From Chrysogorgia sp. JL179-B06 (Eukaryota > Cnidaria > Anthozoa > Scleralcyonacea > Chrysogorgiidae), in contig JAYKKM010000006.1 of assembly GCA_035772405.1 (NCBI GenBank), positions 668,501 to 732,500 on the forward strand: a stretch of 64,000 nucleotides of DNA, given 5' to 3'. The translations under genes were made by a program, and so were the position numbers. The notes under the pieces were generated by a model. It was not told the DNA's origin. It saw only the letters and a list, made by a program, of their open reading frames with translations, and made no database searches. Positions within the stretch are counted from its first letter, which is position 1. Every line of letters starts with the position of its first letter. Positions 42,661 to 49,544 of the stretch are shown here, in pieces.

Positions 42661-44131
42661 TGATTACTATGGAAAGTATTACAAACGTGCGATGGCTAAC
42701 ACATCAAAGGCTGCACACGACGCAAAGGCGGACCTCATCAAAAAGTACCCTCACGCCACTTTAAGCAAATTTGAGTTCTATCCAAATATTTTGCAAGATG
42801 GTAAGATCATGAGTGTCGACATATATTTCAGAAACAACGACATCCTCAGCACAGACATAACCAGCACAACCTTCAAAAACGATAAAAGCATGTGGAAGTG
42901 GCTACACAATAGTAAGTTCCCAATAATATGGCAAGGTGGTGGGACTATCCAACCATTGCCAAAAGGTCGTAAGAACCACTGGGGGCTTTGGGATGGCTAT
43001 CCAACAGAAAATGTGTTGAATTATCCAGTGAATAATTTCAAAGTTTTCGTTAACCAAAGTAGTTACTTCATGTCAAAGCTACCAGTCTTGCGAGTCACCA
43101 CGTCAAAGACAAAATCAGAGTGGGATGACAGCGAATCTTACTATCGCGTTGTGTTTGCAACGTATTGTGCGAGTTTCTGTTGTGGGGTGTCATTGCAACA
43201 TTTATCAGTGTCACAAGAAGTTCACCCCGTGGTCACAAGTGTAATGAGATTTCATTTGTACTTCACCATTAGAAGACTTCTCAGAAGAATGGAAGGTGGT
43301 GAGACCATGAAATCAATAAGTAGAGAATTCAACGCTTCCGAATTGTACGGTAAGATCTCTAAGATTCCTAGAAAACATTATTACCAGAATAAAGTCCTGA
43401 GCGATGGCACAACAGGTGAATCCAGAGTGTTCACACTCAACGACGTCCAGAACGATTACAAACGATACGTCGCGCGACTCTCAGACGGTTTTACCAACAT
43501 TGGACTGCAATATCTAAATCAGAGCATAGAAGCCTTTGTGTACTCCACACTTGGTGCGCAAGCGAGAACACGTGTATCAGTCGTTGGTGGTTCTGCAGGA
43601 AGTCTAGAAACCCAACAAGAATTCCGCAAGTTGTTTTCTGACAGTGTTATTCAGTATGACGTGTCGACATGGATTCTCAACATGAATAAATCGATTAGAG
43701 ACACCAATGTTGTCCAAAATCTTGCAGTGTCGCCAAGTACATGGTTGATGCCAAGCAACCTAGTGATACTCAAGAATAAAATCGCTGGGTACAACAACTT
43801 ATTAAAGATTGCCACAGAGTCCATGAGATTTGGAGTGAACACCAGCTTGAACGCAACAACACCAACAATTACGACTAAAAAAGTCCACCAAGAAAACGTG
43901 GTGACTCACTCATTAGTAGTGCCAACAACCGTGAAGAAAAAAGCTCACCAAGAAAATGTGACGACGCTAAGTAATCTCGTGGCTAAAAAAGTTTACCAAG
44001 AAAGTGCGGCGCCACTTCCCATGAGAGGAGCACTTCCCACAAGCGAGTCAGACACCACGACAACGCTGGCGATAATCTTGGGGCTCTCAGCAGTCTCTGG
44101 CTATTTAGTAACCAAATACACCTTGAAGTAG
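42632..44131 (+). CDS. Polinton 499-aa protein, probable virion component with C-terminal anchor
   Basis: ATG at 42,632, with an alternative at 42,644. The N-terminal 150 residues are aromatic and basic. A central hydrophobic, Cys-containing stretch (VVFATYCASFCCGVSLQ) and a helical RFHLYFTIRRLLRRM segment follow. Near residues 405-455 three degenerate repeats centred on KKVHQEN, KKAHQEN and KKVYQES occur. The last 25 residues form one predicted membrane segment (LAIILGLSAVSGYLVTKY), as in tail-anchored proteins. Proteins of this type accompany capsid genes in other animal Polintons; function unknown. First gene of a plus-strand block with the fibre-like gene 2 bp downstream. Confidence 0.75.
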   Translation: MVYYMQKALRDYYGKYYKRAMANTSKAAHDAKADLIKKYPHATLSKFEFYPNILQDGKIMSVDIYFRNNDILSTDITSTTFKNDKSMWKWLHNSKFPIIWQGGGTIQPLPKGRKNHWGLWDGYPTENVLNYPVNNFKVFVNQSSYFMSKLPVLRVTTSKTKSEWDDSESYYRVVFATYCASFCCGVSLQHLSVSQEVHPVVTSVMRFHLYFTIRRLLRRMEGGETMKSISREFNASELYGKISKIPRKHYYQNKVLSDGTTGESRVFTLNDVQNDYKRYVARLSDGFTNIGLQYLNQSIEAFVYSTLGAQARTRVSVVGGSAGSLETQQEFRKLFSDSVIQYDVSTWILNMNKSIRDTNVVQNLAVSPSTWLMPSNLVILKNKIAGYNNLLKIATESMRFGVNTSLNATTPTITTKKVHQENVVTHSLVVPTTVKKKAHQENVTTLSNLVAKKVYQESAAPLPMRGALPTSESDTTTTLAIILGLSAVSGYLVTKYTLK

Positions 44132-44133
44132 TA

Positions 44134-45084
44134 ATGAGTCTAAACTATGGGTATGAGTCTGACGACCCTCACGATAAAATACTAAAGAGAACGAAAAGGC
44201 ATCTGGACGAAGATCCTAAACTAAGCGCGACTGGTGGAAGGATGTCTGGAATAATAGACATGCAAGGCTCAGCGATAAAAAACGTGGCAGACCCAGTCGA
44301 TGACTCAGATGCTACCAATAAAAGAACTCTAGAGCAATTGCTATCAAGCTACCTCAAGAGTCAGTCCTATAATGTTGTGCTCGACTTCAACGTTAGCACA
44401 CACGCCTTGAAAAACGTGGAATTTCACACCAATGGTTCAAACAAAGTGAAAGCCATTGGTGGAACAAGTAAATTAGTGCAAAACAACCTAGCTTATGGCC
44501 CTATTGTCGGCACCAGCGGTGTGAGTCAAAGTTTTCTATCACCTGTGTTAACACCAATCCCACTTGAGTCAGGTCTCCATTTTAACTGCCCCAGTATGCA
44601 ATGGTGTGATCTTTCCATTTTTGTTGTGGTGAGGTTACCAATGAGAACCGCTGGGTCAAATTGGGAGACAATTATATCAAACGACGACGGTCAGTGGGAT
44701 AAGTTCATAGGGTACAAGACTGGTATGACTAATGGACTCGCGTATGGTGGTAGCATCCCAGCGATGGAGAGCATATGCACTATTCCAAGTGGCGTTGACA
44801 TAAGTAAAATACATATGATATCAATACACTGGCAAATGGACAATTCACACGTCAGAGTCAACAACGTTAAGTCAGCCGACTCAGACTTCGTAGCGAATAT
44901 GAAAAAGATAGGCACACCCTATGGAACAATTTTTGGAATACATCGACCAAGAATACCACTCGCACCTTATGCGTACCCATCGTTGATAGAATTCTACGGC
45001 GTGAAAATTGTGAGTGGCTACATGACGAACCGAGACATCATAATCATGGGTGGAGAAATGATGAAGGAATATGATGTAAAGTAA
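44134..45084 (+). CDS. Fibre-like protein with phage-tail-fibre-type repeat and lectin-like domain
   Basis: 316 aa. Residues about 33-66 carry the motif GGRMSGIIDMQGSAIKNVAD followed by a DDSDATNKRTLE segment. This is the pattern found repeatedly in tail fibres and in fibre-like proteins of adenovirus-like elements. The C-terminal ~200 residues are beta-rich (LHFNCPSMQWCDLSIFVVVR, HMISIHWQMDNSHVRVNN, IEFYGVKIVSGYMTNRD) and resemble a concanavalin/LamG-type sandwich. A host-attachment role is inferred. Stop and next start are adjacent (TAAATG). Confidence 0.6.
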   Translation: MSLNYGYESDDPHDKILKRTKRHLDEDPKLSATGGRMSGIIDMQGSAIKNVADPVDDSDATNKRTLEQLLSSYLKSQSYNVVLDFNVSTHALKNVEFHTNGSNKVKAIGGTSKLVQNNLAYGPIVGTSGVSQSFLSPVLTPIPLESGLHFNCPSMQWCDLSIFVVVRLPMRTAGSNWETIISNDDGQWDKFIGYKTGMTNGLAYGGSIPAMESICTIPSGVDISKIHMISIHWQMDNSHVRVNNVKSADSDFVANMKKIGTPYGTIFGIHRPRIPLAPYAYPSLIEFYGVKIVSGYMTNRDIIIMGGEMMKEYDVK

Positions 45085-45291
45085 ATGGGAGCATGTTTTT
45101 CGAGACCTCATGAAACATATAAGATAAATAAGACGACTGATCACATGTTCAAAGCTGGTGGATCATTTGGCCGCGGTGACGTTACTCTCGAGCTCCACGC
45201 TGAGATTGGTATGAGGTCTAAAAAGACTTACGGCGAACCTATTACGTTACCAGAGTCAGACAAAGTAGGAGTGGTAGGAGACGTGACCTAA
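45085..45291 (+). CDS. 68-aa protein with N-myristoylation-type start
   Basis: Begins MGACFSRP, which fits the Gly2/Ser6 myristoylation pattern with a Cys4 that could be palmitoylated. The rest is short and polar with KAGGSFGRGDVTLELHAEIG. Starts immediately at the fibre gene stop and is followed 6 bp later by another Met-Gly mini-gene. Unknown function; membrane association is inferred from the N-terminus only. Confidence 0.55.
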   Translation: MGACFSRPHETYKINKTTDHMFKAGGSFGRGDVTLELHAEIGMRSKKTYGEPITLPESDKVGVVGDVT

Positions 45292-45297
45292 GTTAAA

Positions 45298-45438
45298 ATG
45301 GGTTGGCTTAGAAAGCTGGTTCGTAACATTAGAAACTTTTTCAGACGACGTAGAAAACTGAAGACTAATAAAACACACCTGCTGCATTGGTACACAACAA
45401 ACCAGATCTATAAAAAACCCAACACCTATGTCGAGTAG
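45298..45438 (+). CDS. 46-aa basic amphipathic peptide
   Basis: Too short for routine ORF cut-offs. ATG at 45,298, stop TAG at 45,436-45,438. The sequence begins MGWLRKLVRNIRNFFRRRRK, a strongly basic amphipathic helix, and has a Thr/Tyr-rich tail. Tight spacing to the upstream gene, matching strand, and a start in the same MG context support a real gene. By analogy it could be a membrane-disrupting or DNA-condensing virion peptide; this is inference. Confidence 0.5.
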   Translation: MGWLRKLVRNIRNFFRRRRKLKTNKTHLLHWYTTNQIYKKPNTYVE

Positions 45439-45462
45439 TCTTTTTTTTGCGAGGCTATAGTA

Positions 45463-46224
45463 ATGGCAACCAACTCAGTGCAATTATTTGATGGTCACCA
45501 AATCACGATGGCTAATCACAACGGTGACATATGGTTCAAAGCGAAAGAAGTCGCGAGCGCTCTAGGTTATGCTAGACCAAAAGATGCAGTTCACGACCAC
45601 GTCGAACCTGACTGTAGAATGAAGATGGAGCAGGCCTCGTTTATCAACGAACTTGGTGTCTACTCGTTGGTGTTCTCAAGTAAAATGGAGCGTGCGAGAC
45701 ACCTTGGAAGGTGGGTGCACTCAGAAGTCTTACCAAGCGTTAGAAAAAGTTTAGCTAGCGTTGGTCTCAACCACAATCAATTCGTAATGATCACTGAGTT
45801 CGACCTTCATACGAAAGTCGTCGGTTTTCTTAGGAAATATTATCCAGAAGCTATTTTGATAGCCGCTTGTGGTGAGAATCAAGACACTTCGAGTAAAAGA
45901 ATAAACTCGTGGAAAAAAGGTTACCAACGTGGAACACCTGACTTGATTATTGCTAATGCAAACCGACAGCACAGCGGACTAGTGATTGAGTTCAAGAACC
46001 CAGGTGGCACAGGTAAGACATCCAAAGAGCAGGGGTCTCTGCTACTCAGATATAAATCCGCTGGTTATCTAACGTTGTTGTGCGACTCGTACGACGACGC
46101 TATTACCATGGTAATAAAATATTTCTTTGACGTTGGGTTTCAGTGCTCTCACTGCCTTCGTAAATTTAAAAATAAATCAGCGTTGAGTAACCACGAGAGA
46201 CACTATTGTAAAGAGACTTTTTAG
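45463..46224 (+). CDS. Bro-N domain / VRR-Nuc-like nuclease / zinc-finger fusion protein
   Basis: 253 aa. Residues 1-98 are a Bro-N DNA-binding domain (WFKAKEVASALGYARPKDAV, then WVHSEVLPSVRKS), known from phage antirepressors and baculovirus Bro proteins. Residues about 115-215 look like a PD-(D/E)XK nuclease of the VRR-Nuc kind: an acidic CGENQD, then RGTPDLII with the Asp, LVIEFKNPGGTGK with E-x-K, and SKEQ. Residues 227-248 (CSHCLRKFKNKSALSNHERH) are a zinc finger. Possible roles are recombination, resolution of replication ends or attack on competitor DNA; none is shown. Last plus-strand gene of its block, convergent with thymidine kinase. Confidence 0.75.
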   Translation: MATNSVQLFDGHQITMANHNGDIWFKAKEVASALGYARPKDAVHDHVEPDCRMKMEQASFINELGVYSLVFSSKMERARHLGRWVHSEVLPSVRKSLASVGLNHNQFVMITEFDLHTKVVGFLRKYYPEAILIAACGENQDTSSKRINSWKKGYQRGTPDLIIANANRQHSGLVIEFKNPGGTGKTSKEQGSLLLRYKSAGYLTLLCDSYDDAITMVIKYFFDVGFQCSHCLRKFKNKSALSNHERHYCKETF

Positions 46225-46463
46225 ACAGCGAGTAATGAGTCGAGTTAGCACTCGTTCTCGTTGTTGAGACGACGTTTGAAGCGACAACTGCTCTAGCATT
46301 TTTTAAAGACGTTTTTAACTCGGTGAAAAATATCTGCGAAACTTTCTCTCTTTATTTCACGAACCTTCTGACCACTGTGTGAAAAAATGTTTCTACGGGA
46401 GACATTGGACGCTTCATGTGGCCAATGTCTAAATTTAAAAAAGTGGGGTATCCGAGAACACCC
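46225..46463. other. Intergenic region between convergent Bro-N and TK genes
   Basis: No ORF of note (a 10-codon MSRVSTRSRC frame at 46,232). Contains the hairpins listed separately. Confidence 0.5.
46400..46430. terminator. Perfect hairpin between convergent genes
   Basis: AGACATTGG (46,400-46,408) and CCAATGTCT (46,422-46,430) form a perfect 9-bp stem with a 13-nt loop. A second GGGGT/ACCCC stem lies at 46,445-46,464 against the TK stop. Position suggests transcript 3'-end formation or insulation. Confidence 0.4.
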
Positions 46464-47036
46464 CTAATTTTGTGTGGAAGGATGATGACGTCTGCACACT
46501 GCGCGATATTGCTCAGCACCACCAACGAATGATGGTCCTGGGTTGTATCTCCAATTGAATGGCGCTTCGACAGTCGTTCCGTAAGTGTCGCGACAAACGG
46601 CGCAATACGCTTTTAGAAATGTGATGTCGTCCGCTACTGGGAACAGTGTGTCGAGCTCACCAAGTCTTTTTAAGTGCTCTGTTGTTATGAGACCACAAAT
46701 AATGACGTGAATGCCGGCTTTAATGTATTCGCGAATAATTGGGAGTAACCCAGAGTACCAATGGCCCTCATCAATGCCGATGACGTCATAATCAGCTATC
46801 TCGGAAGAACTTGGGAGGTTGGTGATTAACTTCGCAGGTAAACTGTCTGATCCAACAACAATGGTCTGACGGTGTGTGGAGAACGTGTGGTCAGTTCGCC
46901 TAGTGTCACCTGTGTTGTTCATGTAGAGGACTTTGAGCCCTGACTTACTTAACGTGACTAACCTGCGAAGAGTCTCGGTTGTTTTTCCTGCAAACATGGG
47001 ACCAATCACGATTTCTAGTTTACCAACTTTCTTCAT
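46464..47036 (-). CDS. Thymidine kinase, type II (viral/cellular TK1-like)
   Basis: 190 aa, ATG at 47,036. Phosphorylates thymidine, supplying dTTP for element DNA synthesis. P-loop GPMFAGKTT at residues 12-20; the DEGHW motif at about 88-92 (usual DExQF region) provides the catalytic Glu. The zinc-binding pattern is complete: CAVC at about 145-148 and VCRRHH at about 178-184. The lasso/substrate loop (EQYRAVCRRHH preceded by SFVGG) is recognisable. Length matches the compact viral forms. Uncommon in Polintons, typical of large DNA viruses. Same strand as the 216-aa gene behind it. Confidence 0.92.
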   Translation of the reverse strand: MKKVGKLEIVIGPMFAGKTTETLRRLVTLSKSGLKVLYMNNTGDTRRTDHTFSTHRQTIVVGSDSLPAKLITNLPSSSEIADYDVIGIDEGHWYSGLLPIIREYIKAGIHVIICGLITTEHLKRLGELDTLFPVADDITFLKAYCAVCRDTYGTTVEAPFNWRYNPGPSFVGGAEQYRAVCRRHHPSTQN

Positions 47037-47139
47037 GGCTACTATACCTCCAGAGAAATGCTCTCCCCTCTTGCGGCAACTGTTGCTCGTTGTTAAATAT
47101 CCGCTGAAGCTCTAAGTTTTTAAGATGGGACCTCGAGCT

Positions 47140-47790
47140 CTAGTGTCTTGAGCGATGCATTGGGTTGTTGGTAACCACACCACATGGGTAACAATTGTAC
47201 GACGCGCCGCCGTGCACAAAATCCAGGTGAGCGTCTGAGAGTATGTGACTCATAATATCGCCCGCACTCAGTATTTCGTTACACCCCACCCTACAAACGT
47301 TAACGTCACAGTTTGCGGCGAGGTGTAGCCACGCTTTGAGTTTGGTTGAGCATGGTCTCCACATAAGGGTCGCCAAGAACACTTCGAGGTAGTTACCGAG
47401 TAGTGTAGCGGCAGACTCGCAAGGGTTGCTCAAGTAGTGGCTACTTGCTAACGTAAGACGTTTGAATGGTGAGTAACACCACACAGGGATCATCTTGGCT
47501 AGTTCGTTAACCATCCTGTTGGCTCTAACTTCATCAAGCCCGACCCAAGCCTCATGAGCGAACTTTGTGTAGAGAATCTGGGCGCCAAATTGTCTCGACG
47601 CCTCTTCGTTTTTACGATCGGGGTCGCACAACTTGAAGACTTGCGAGTACCCTTTTAAGACGTTGGGTCCAGAGGCGCCTTGTGGGGTAGACACGTCGAC
47701 AAAGGACATTCTCCGCATTGCGTCGATCTCCTCTTCTTGGCGGGCTTGGTCTTGAGTCATCTCTTCTGCGATGCCTTGGACTTGAGTCAT
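47140..47790 (-). CDS. Polinton 216-aa protein with C-terminal Cys/His cluster
   Basis: ATG at 47,790. Gln/Glu-rich start (MTQDQARQEEEIDAMRRM), helical middle, and a C-terminal cluster with CDVNVCRVGC, SHILSDAH and CYPCG that could bind one zinc ion. Divergent from the 109-aa gene across a 131-bp region with direct repeats. Not recognised; a nucleic-acid-binding or regulatory role would fit the Cys/His cluster but is not shown. Confidence 0.65.
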   Translation of the reverse strand: MTQVQGIAEEMTQDQARQEEEIDAMRRMSFVDVSTPQGASGPNVLKGYSQVFKLCDPDRKNEEASRQFGAQILYTKFAHEAWVGLDEVRANRMVNELAKMIPVWCYSPFKRLTLASSHYLSNPCESAATLLGNYLEVFLATLMWRPCSTKLKAWLHLAANCDVNVCRVGCNEILSAGDIMSHILSDAHLDFVHGGASYNCYPCGVVTNNPMHRSRH

Positions 47791-47921
47791 TATGTTATAC
47801 TCCCAGAAAAAATCCTAATTTTTTAGTGCGTTTGGTCTGGAACTGTGAGATACCTGTGAGGTCATCTGTGAGACACCTGTGAGGTCAACTGTGAGTAAGA
47901 TAACACGTGATAATGTATTAG
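47791..47921. promoter_or_regulatory. Divergent promoter region with direct repeats
   Basis: Between the divergent 216-aa and 109-aa genes, CTGTGAGATACCTGTGAGGT and CTGTGAGACACCTGTGAGGT lie in tandem (about 47,843-47,895), followed by a further CTGTGAG. The period is about 25 bp with near-perfect halves. A likely binding site array for a factor controlling both genes. Confidence 0.5.
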
Positions 47922-48251
47922 ATGGTTGAGGACTCACAGACGGCTGTTGAAGCGAGGATCACGGCTGATGTGAAAAGTGTTAAGGTGAAGGACCCAAAGC
48001 GCGTCGCTGCTGGTAAAAAGTTGGCTGAGATATCGAAAGCTGCGAAAGAAAAGAAAATGCGTGAAATGATAGTTAACGAAGAACAGGGTGGTGAGTGGAG
48101 CTATGGTTACATTGTTGGAACACTTGGTGTTATCATTGCTGGTGCTTCGCTATGGTACACAATTAGCAGTGAAAAAGTGAGCACCACACCAGCACCTGTA
48201 TCAGAGAGCCACAAAACTCGTCGCCCAGCGTTAGACACATTTGATTCTTGA
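47922..48251 (+). CDS. Polinton 109-aa single-pass membrane protein
   Basis: ATG at 47,922. The basic Lys/Ala-rich helix KDPKRVAAGKKLAEISKAAK (about 23-42) is a pattern seen in many animal Polinton small proteins. It is followed by a membrane segment at about 62-80 (YIVGTLGVIIAGASLWYTI) and a short polar tail. First of four tightly packed plus-strand genes leading to polB. Probably a virion or assembly membrane protein. Confidence 0.7.
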   Translation: MVEDSQTAVEARITADVKSVKVKDPKRVAAGKKLAEISKAAKEKKMREMIVNEEQGGEWSYGYIVGTLGVIIAGASLWYTISSEKVSTTPAPVSESHKTRRPALDTFDS

Positions 48252-48274
48252 ACAAAACACACGACAATGTATAT

Positions 48275-48511
48275 ATGGCTGCGATCGATCGAAAAGAACT
48301 TATGAACGAATTGTACGACGCGCTACTTGTTACGACTGGTGCTGTGGCAGTGAGTATGATTTCTAAAAAGGCTTTGGGAGAACCATTGGGAACACCAGAG
48401 ACAGTGAAAGGCACAGTGAAACTCGCTGCAGCTGTTGGTGCAGGAACGCTGTTAGTAAAATGGATGCAATCGAAAAAGTGGATACCGACAGATCCATTCA
48501 AATCAACGTAA
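48275..48511 (+). CDS. Polinton 78-aa membrane protein
   Basis: I start at the ATG at 48,275 (MAAIDRKELM); the longer frame uses a TTG that overlaps the previous gene. Two moderately hydrophobic helices (LLVTTGAVAVSMISKKAL and TVKLAAAVGAGTLLVKWM). 4 bp before the next gene. Function unknown. Confidence 0.65.
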   Translation: MAAIDRKELMNELYDALLVTTGAVAVSMISKKALGEPLGTPETVKGTVKLAAAVGAGTLLVKWMQSKKWIPTDPFKST

Positions 48512-48515
48512 GTTA

Positions 48516-48935
48516 ATGGTGAGTGTTGTGGCTGGAGGGATATTTAATGCAGTGGCTTTTGCAGGCGCTGGCTTTATGTTTTCGAAGTTTAATCACTCAG
48601 GCTATGAGACCGAGATGAAAAGACACAACCACGCGTTGGAGCAGCTAGCCAGTGCGAAAGAAGCGTGGTCTGAAAACGAAGTCGCCAAGAGAGATAAGAT
48701 CCAGCGTTTACGACAACGGCTCTCTGATGCTAATGCTGACATCAATGACACAAGCCGCGCGTTGGAGGAGCTTGGAAGAGCGATGACTATTCAGCACGGC
48801 GGACGAGTGTTCACTGAGAGCCCGAAGATTGCGGATTACTACCAACCGAGTGCGGAAATGAAGGAATACCAATTATTGTTTGTTAGCGCGCTAGGCTTGG
48901 GTAGTGGAATAGCGCTATGGGTACTAGTTCGGTGA
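48516..48935 (+). CDS. Polinton 139-aa protein: membrane segment, coiled coil, membrane segment
   Basis: The N-terminal hydrophobic VVAGGIFNAVAFAGAGFMFS is followed by a coiled coil with KRHNHALEQLASAKEAW (about 36-52) continuing to residue 90. A C-terminal membrane segment LLFVSALGLGSGIALWVLV closes the protein. The RHxxALEQL...W segment recurs in small proteins of animal Polintons/adintoviruses, so the family is conserved but unnamed. Overlaps the next gene's longest start by 19 bp. Confidence 0.7.
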   Translation: MVSVVAGGIFNAVAFAGAGFMFSKFNHSGYETEMKRHNHALEQLASAKEAWSENEVAKRDKIQRLRQRLSDANADINDTSRALEELGRAMTIQHGGRVFTESPKIADYYQPSAEMKEYQLLFVSALGLGSGIALWVLVR

Positions 48936-49519
48936 AAAAAATATGTTGGAGTAGTATAAGAGTGATGGACAAACTTATGAGGCAGATGAGCTACGGTTAC
49001 ACAATTGACGAAATCGCGAGTGAGACGCGAACTGAGTGTGGAGACACCTTCAGAATTCACCACTGCTCGGATTGTGACGTTGTGAAAAACATCACTGACT
49101 GTGGTGGGTACGCGTGTCCAAAGTGTGGCGACATCGAGTGGGGTTACATTCAGAGTTATGGTGACATGAGACTCACGCGACTAAAAAGCGTTCACAAACG
49201 GTCTTGGTGGATGGGGAGAAGACTACGGGACGTCGTGAAGGGTGAGCACCTTGAGTTGGTAAAAGAGGACTTCTTGAAAGTTGTCAATGTGCTGCACTCA
49301 TGCAATTTGATAAAGGGTAGAAATGTCAGCAGATATGGATACTACATTATTAGGTTGTGCTGTAGAAGACAAGTCGAGACACTCAAGAAGGTGTCAGACC
49401 TCAAAGACGGGAAGGTGAAAGACTTGTTTGACGATAATTTGTTTGGGGTGGTGTACCCAAAGCTGGGATGGTGTGAAAGTGGTGATCGTTATTACAATGA
49501 GTGGCTTAGGAAAAAATAA
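48917..49519 (+). CDS. VLTF3-like zinc-ribbon late transcription factor (putative)
   Basis: 200 aa from the ATG at 48,917; a start at 48,965 (MDKLMRQM) would avoid overlap. A zinc ribbon has C50/C53 (CSDC) and C67/C70 (CPKC). It is followed by RLTRLKSVHKRSWWMGRRLR, in the place of the YxRxxHFxxxL region of poxvirus/NCLDV VLTF3. The C-terminal half, with RNVSRYGYYIIRL and a final DDNLFGVVYPKLGW, follows the end pattern of that family. If correct it would switch on late (virion) genes, which occupy the left block. Directly upstream of polB. Assignment rests on pattern, not on a search. Confidence 0.55.
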   Translation: MGTSSVKKICWSSIRVMDKLMRQMSYGYTIDEIASETRTECGDTFRIHHCSDCDVVKNITDCGGYACPKCGDIEWGYIQSYGDMRLTRLKSVHKRSWWMGRRLRDVVKGEHLELVKEDFLKVVNVLHSCNLIKGRNVSRYGYYIIRLCCRRQVETLKKVSDLKDGKVKDLFDDNLFGVVYPKLGWCESGDRYYNEWLRKK

Positions 49520-49544
49520 ATAAGCGTAGTGTATATAGAAGCCA

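Noticed and set aside
48248..48274. TTG start extending the 78-aa gene to 87 aa
   Set aside because: The frame overlaps the previous gene and an ATG follows at 48,275.
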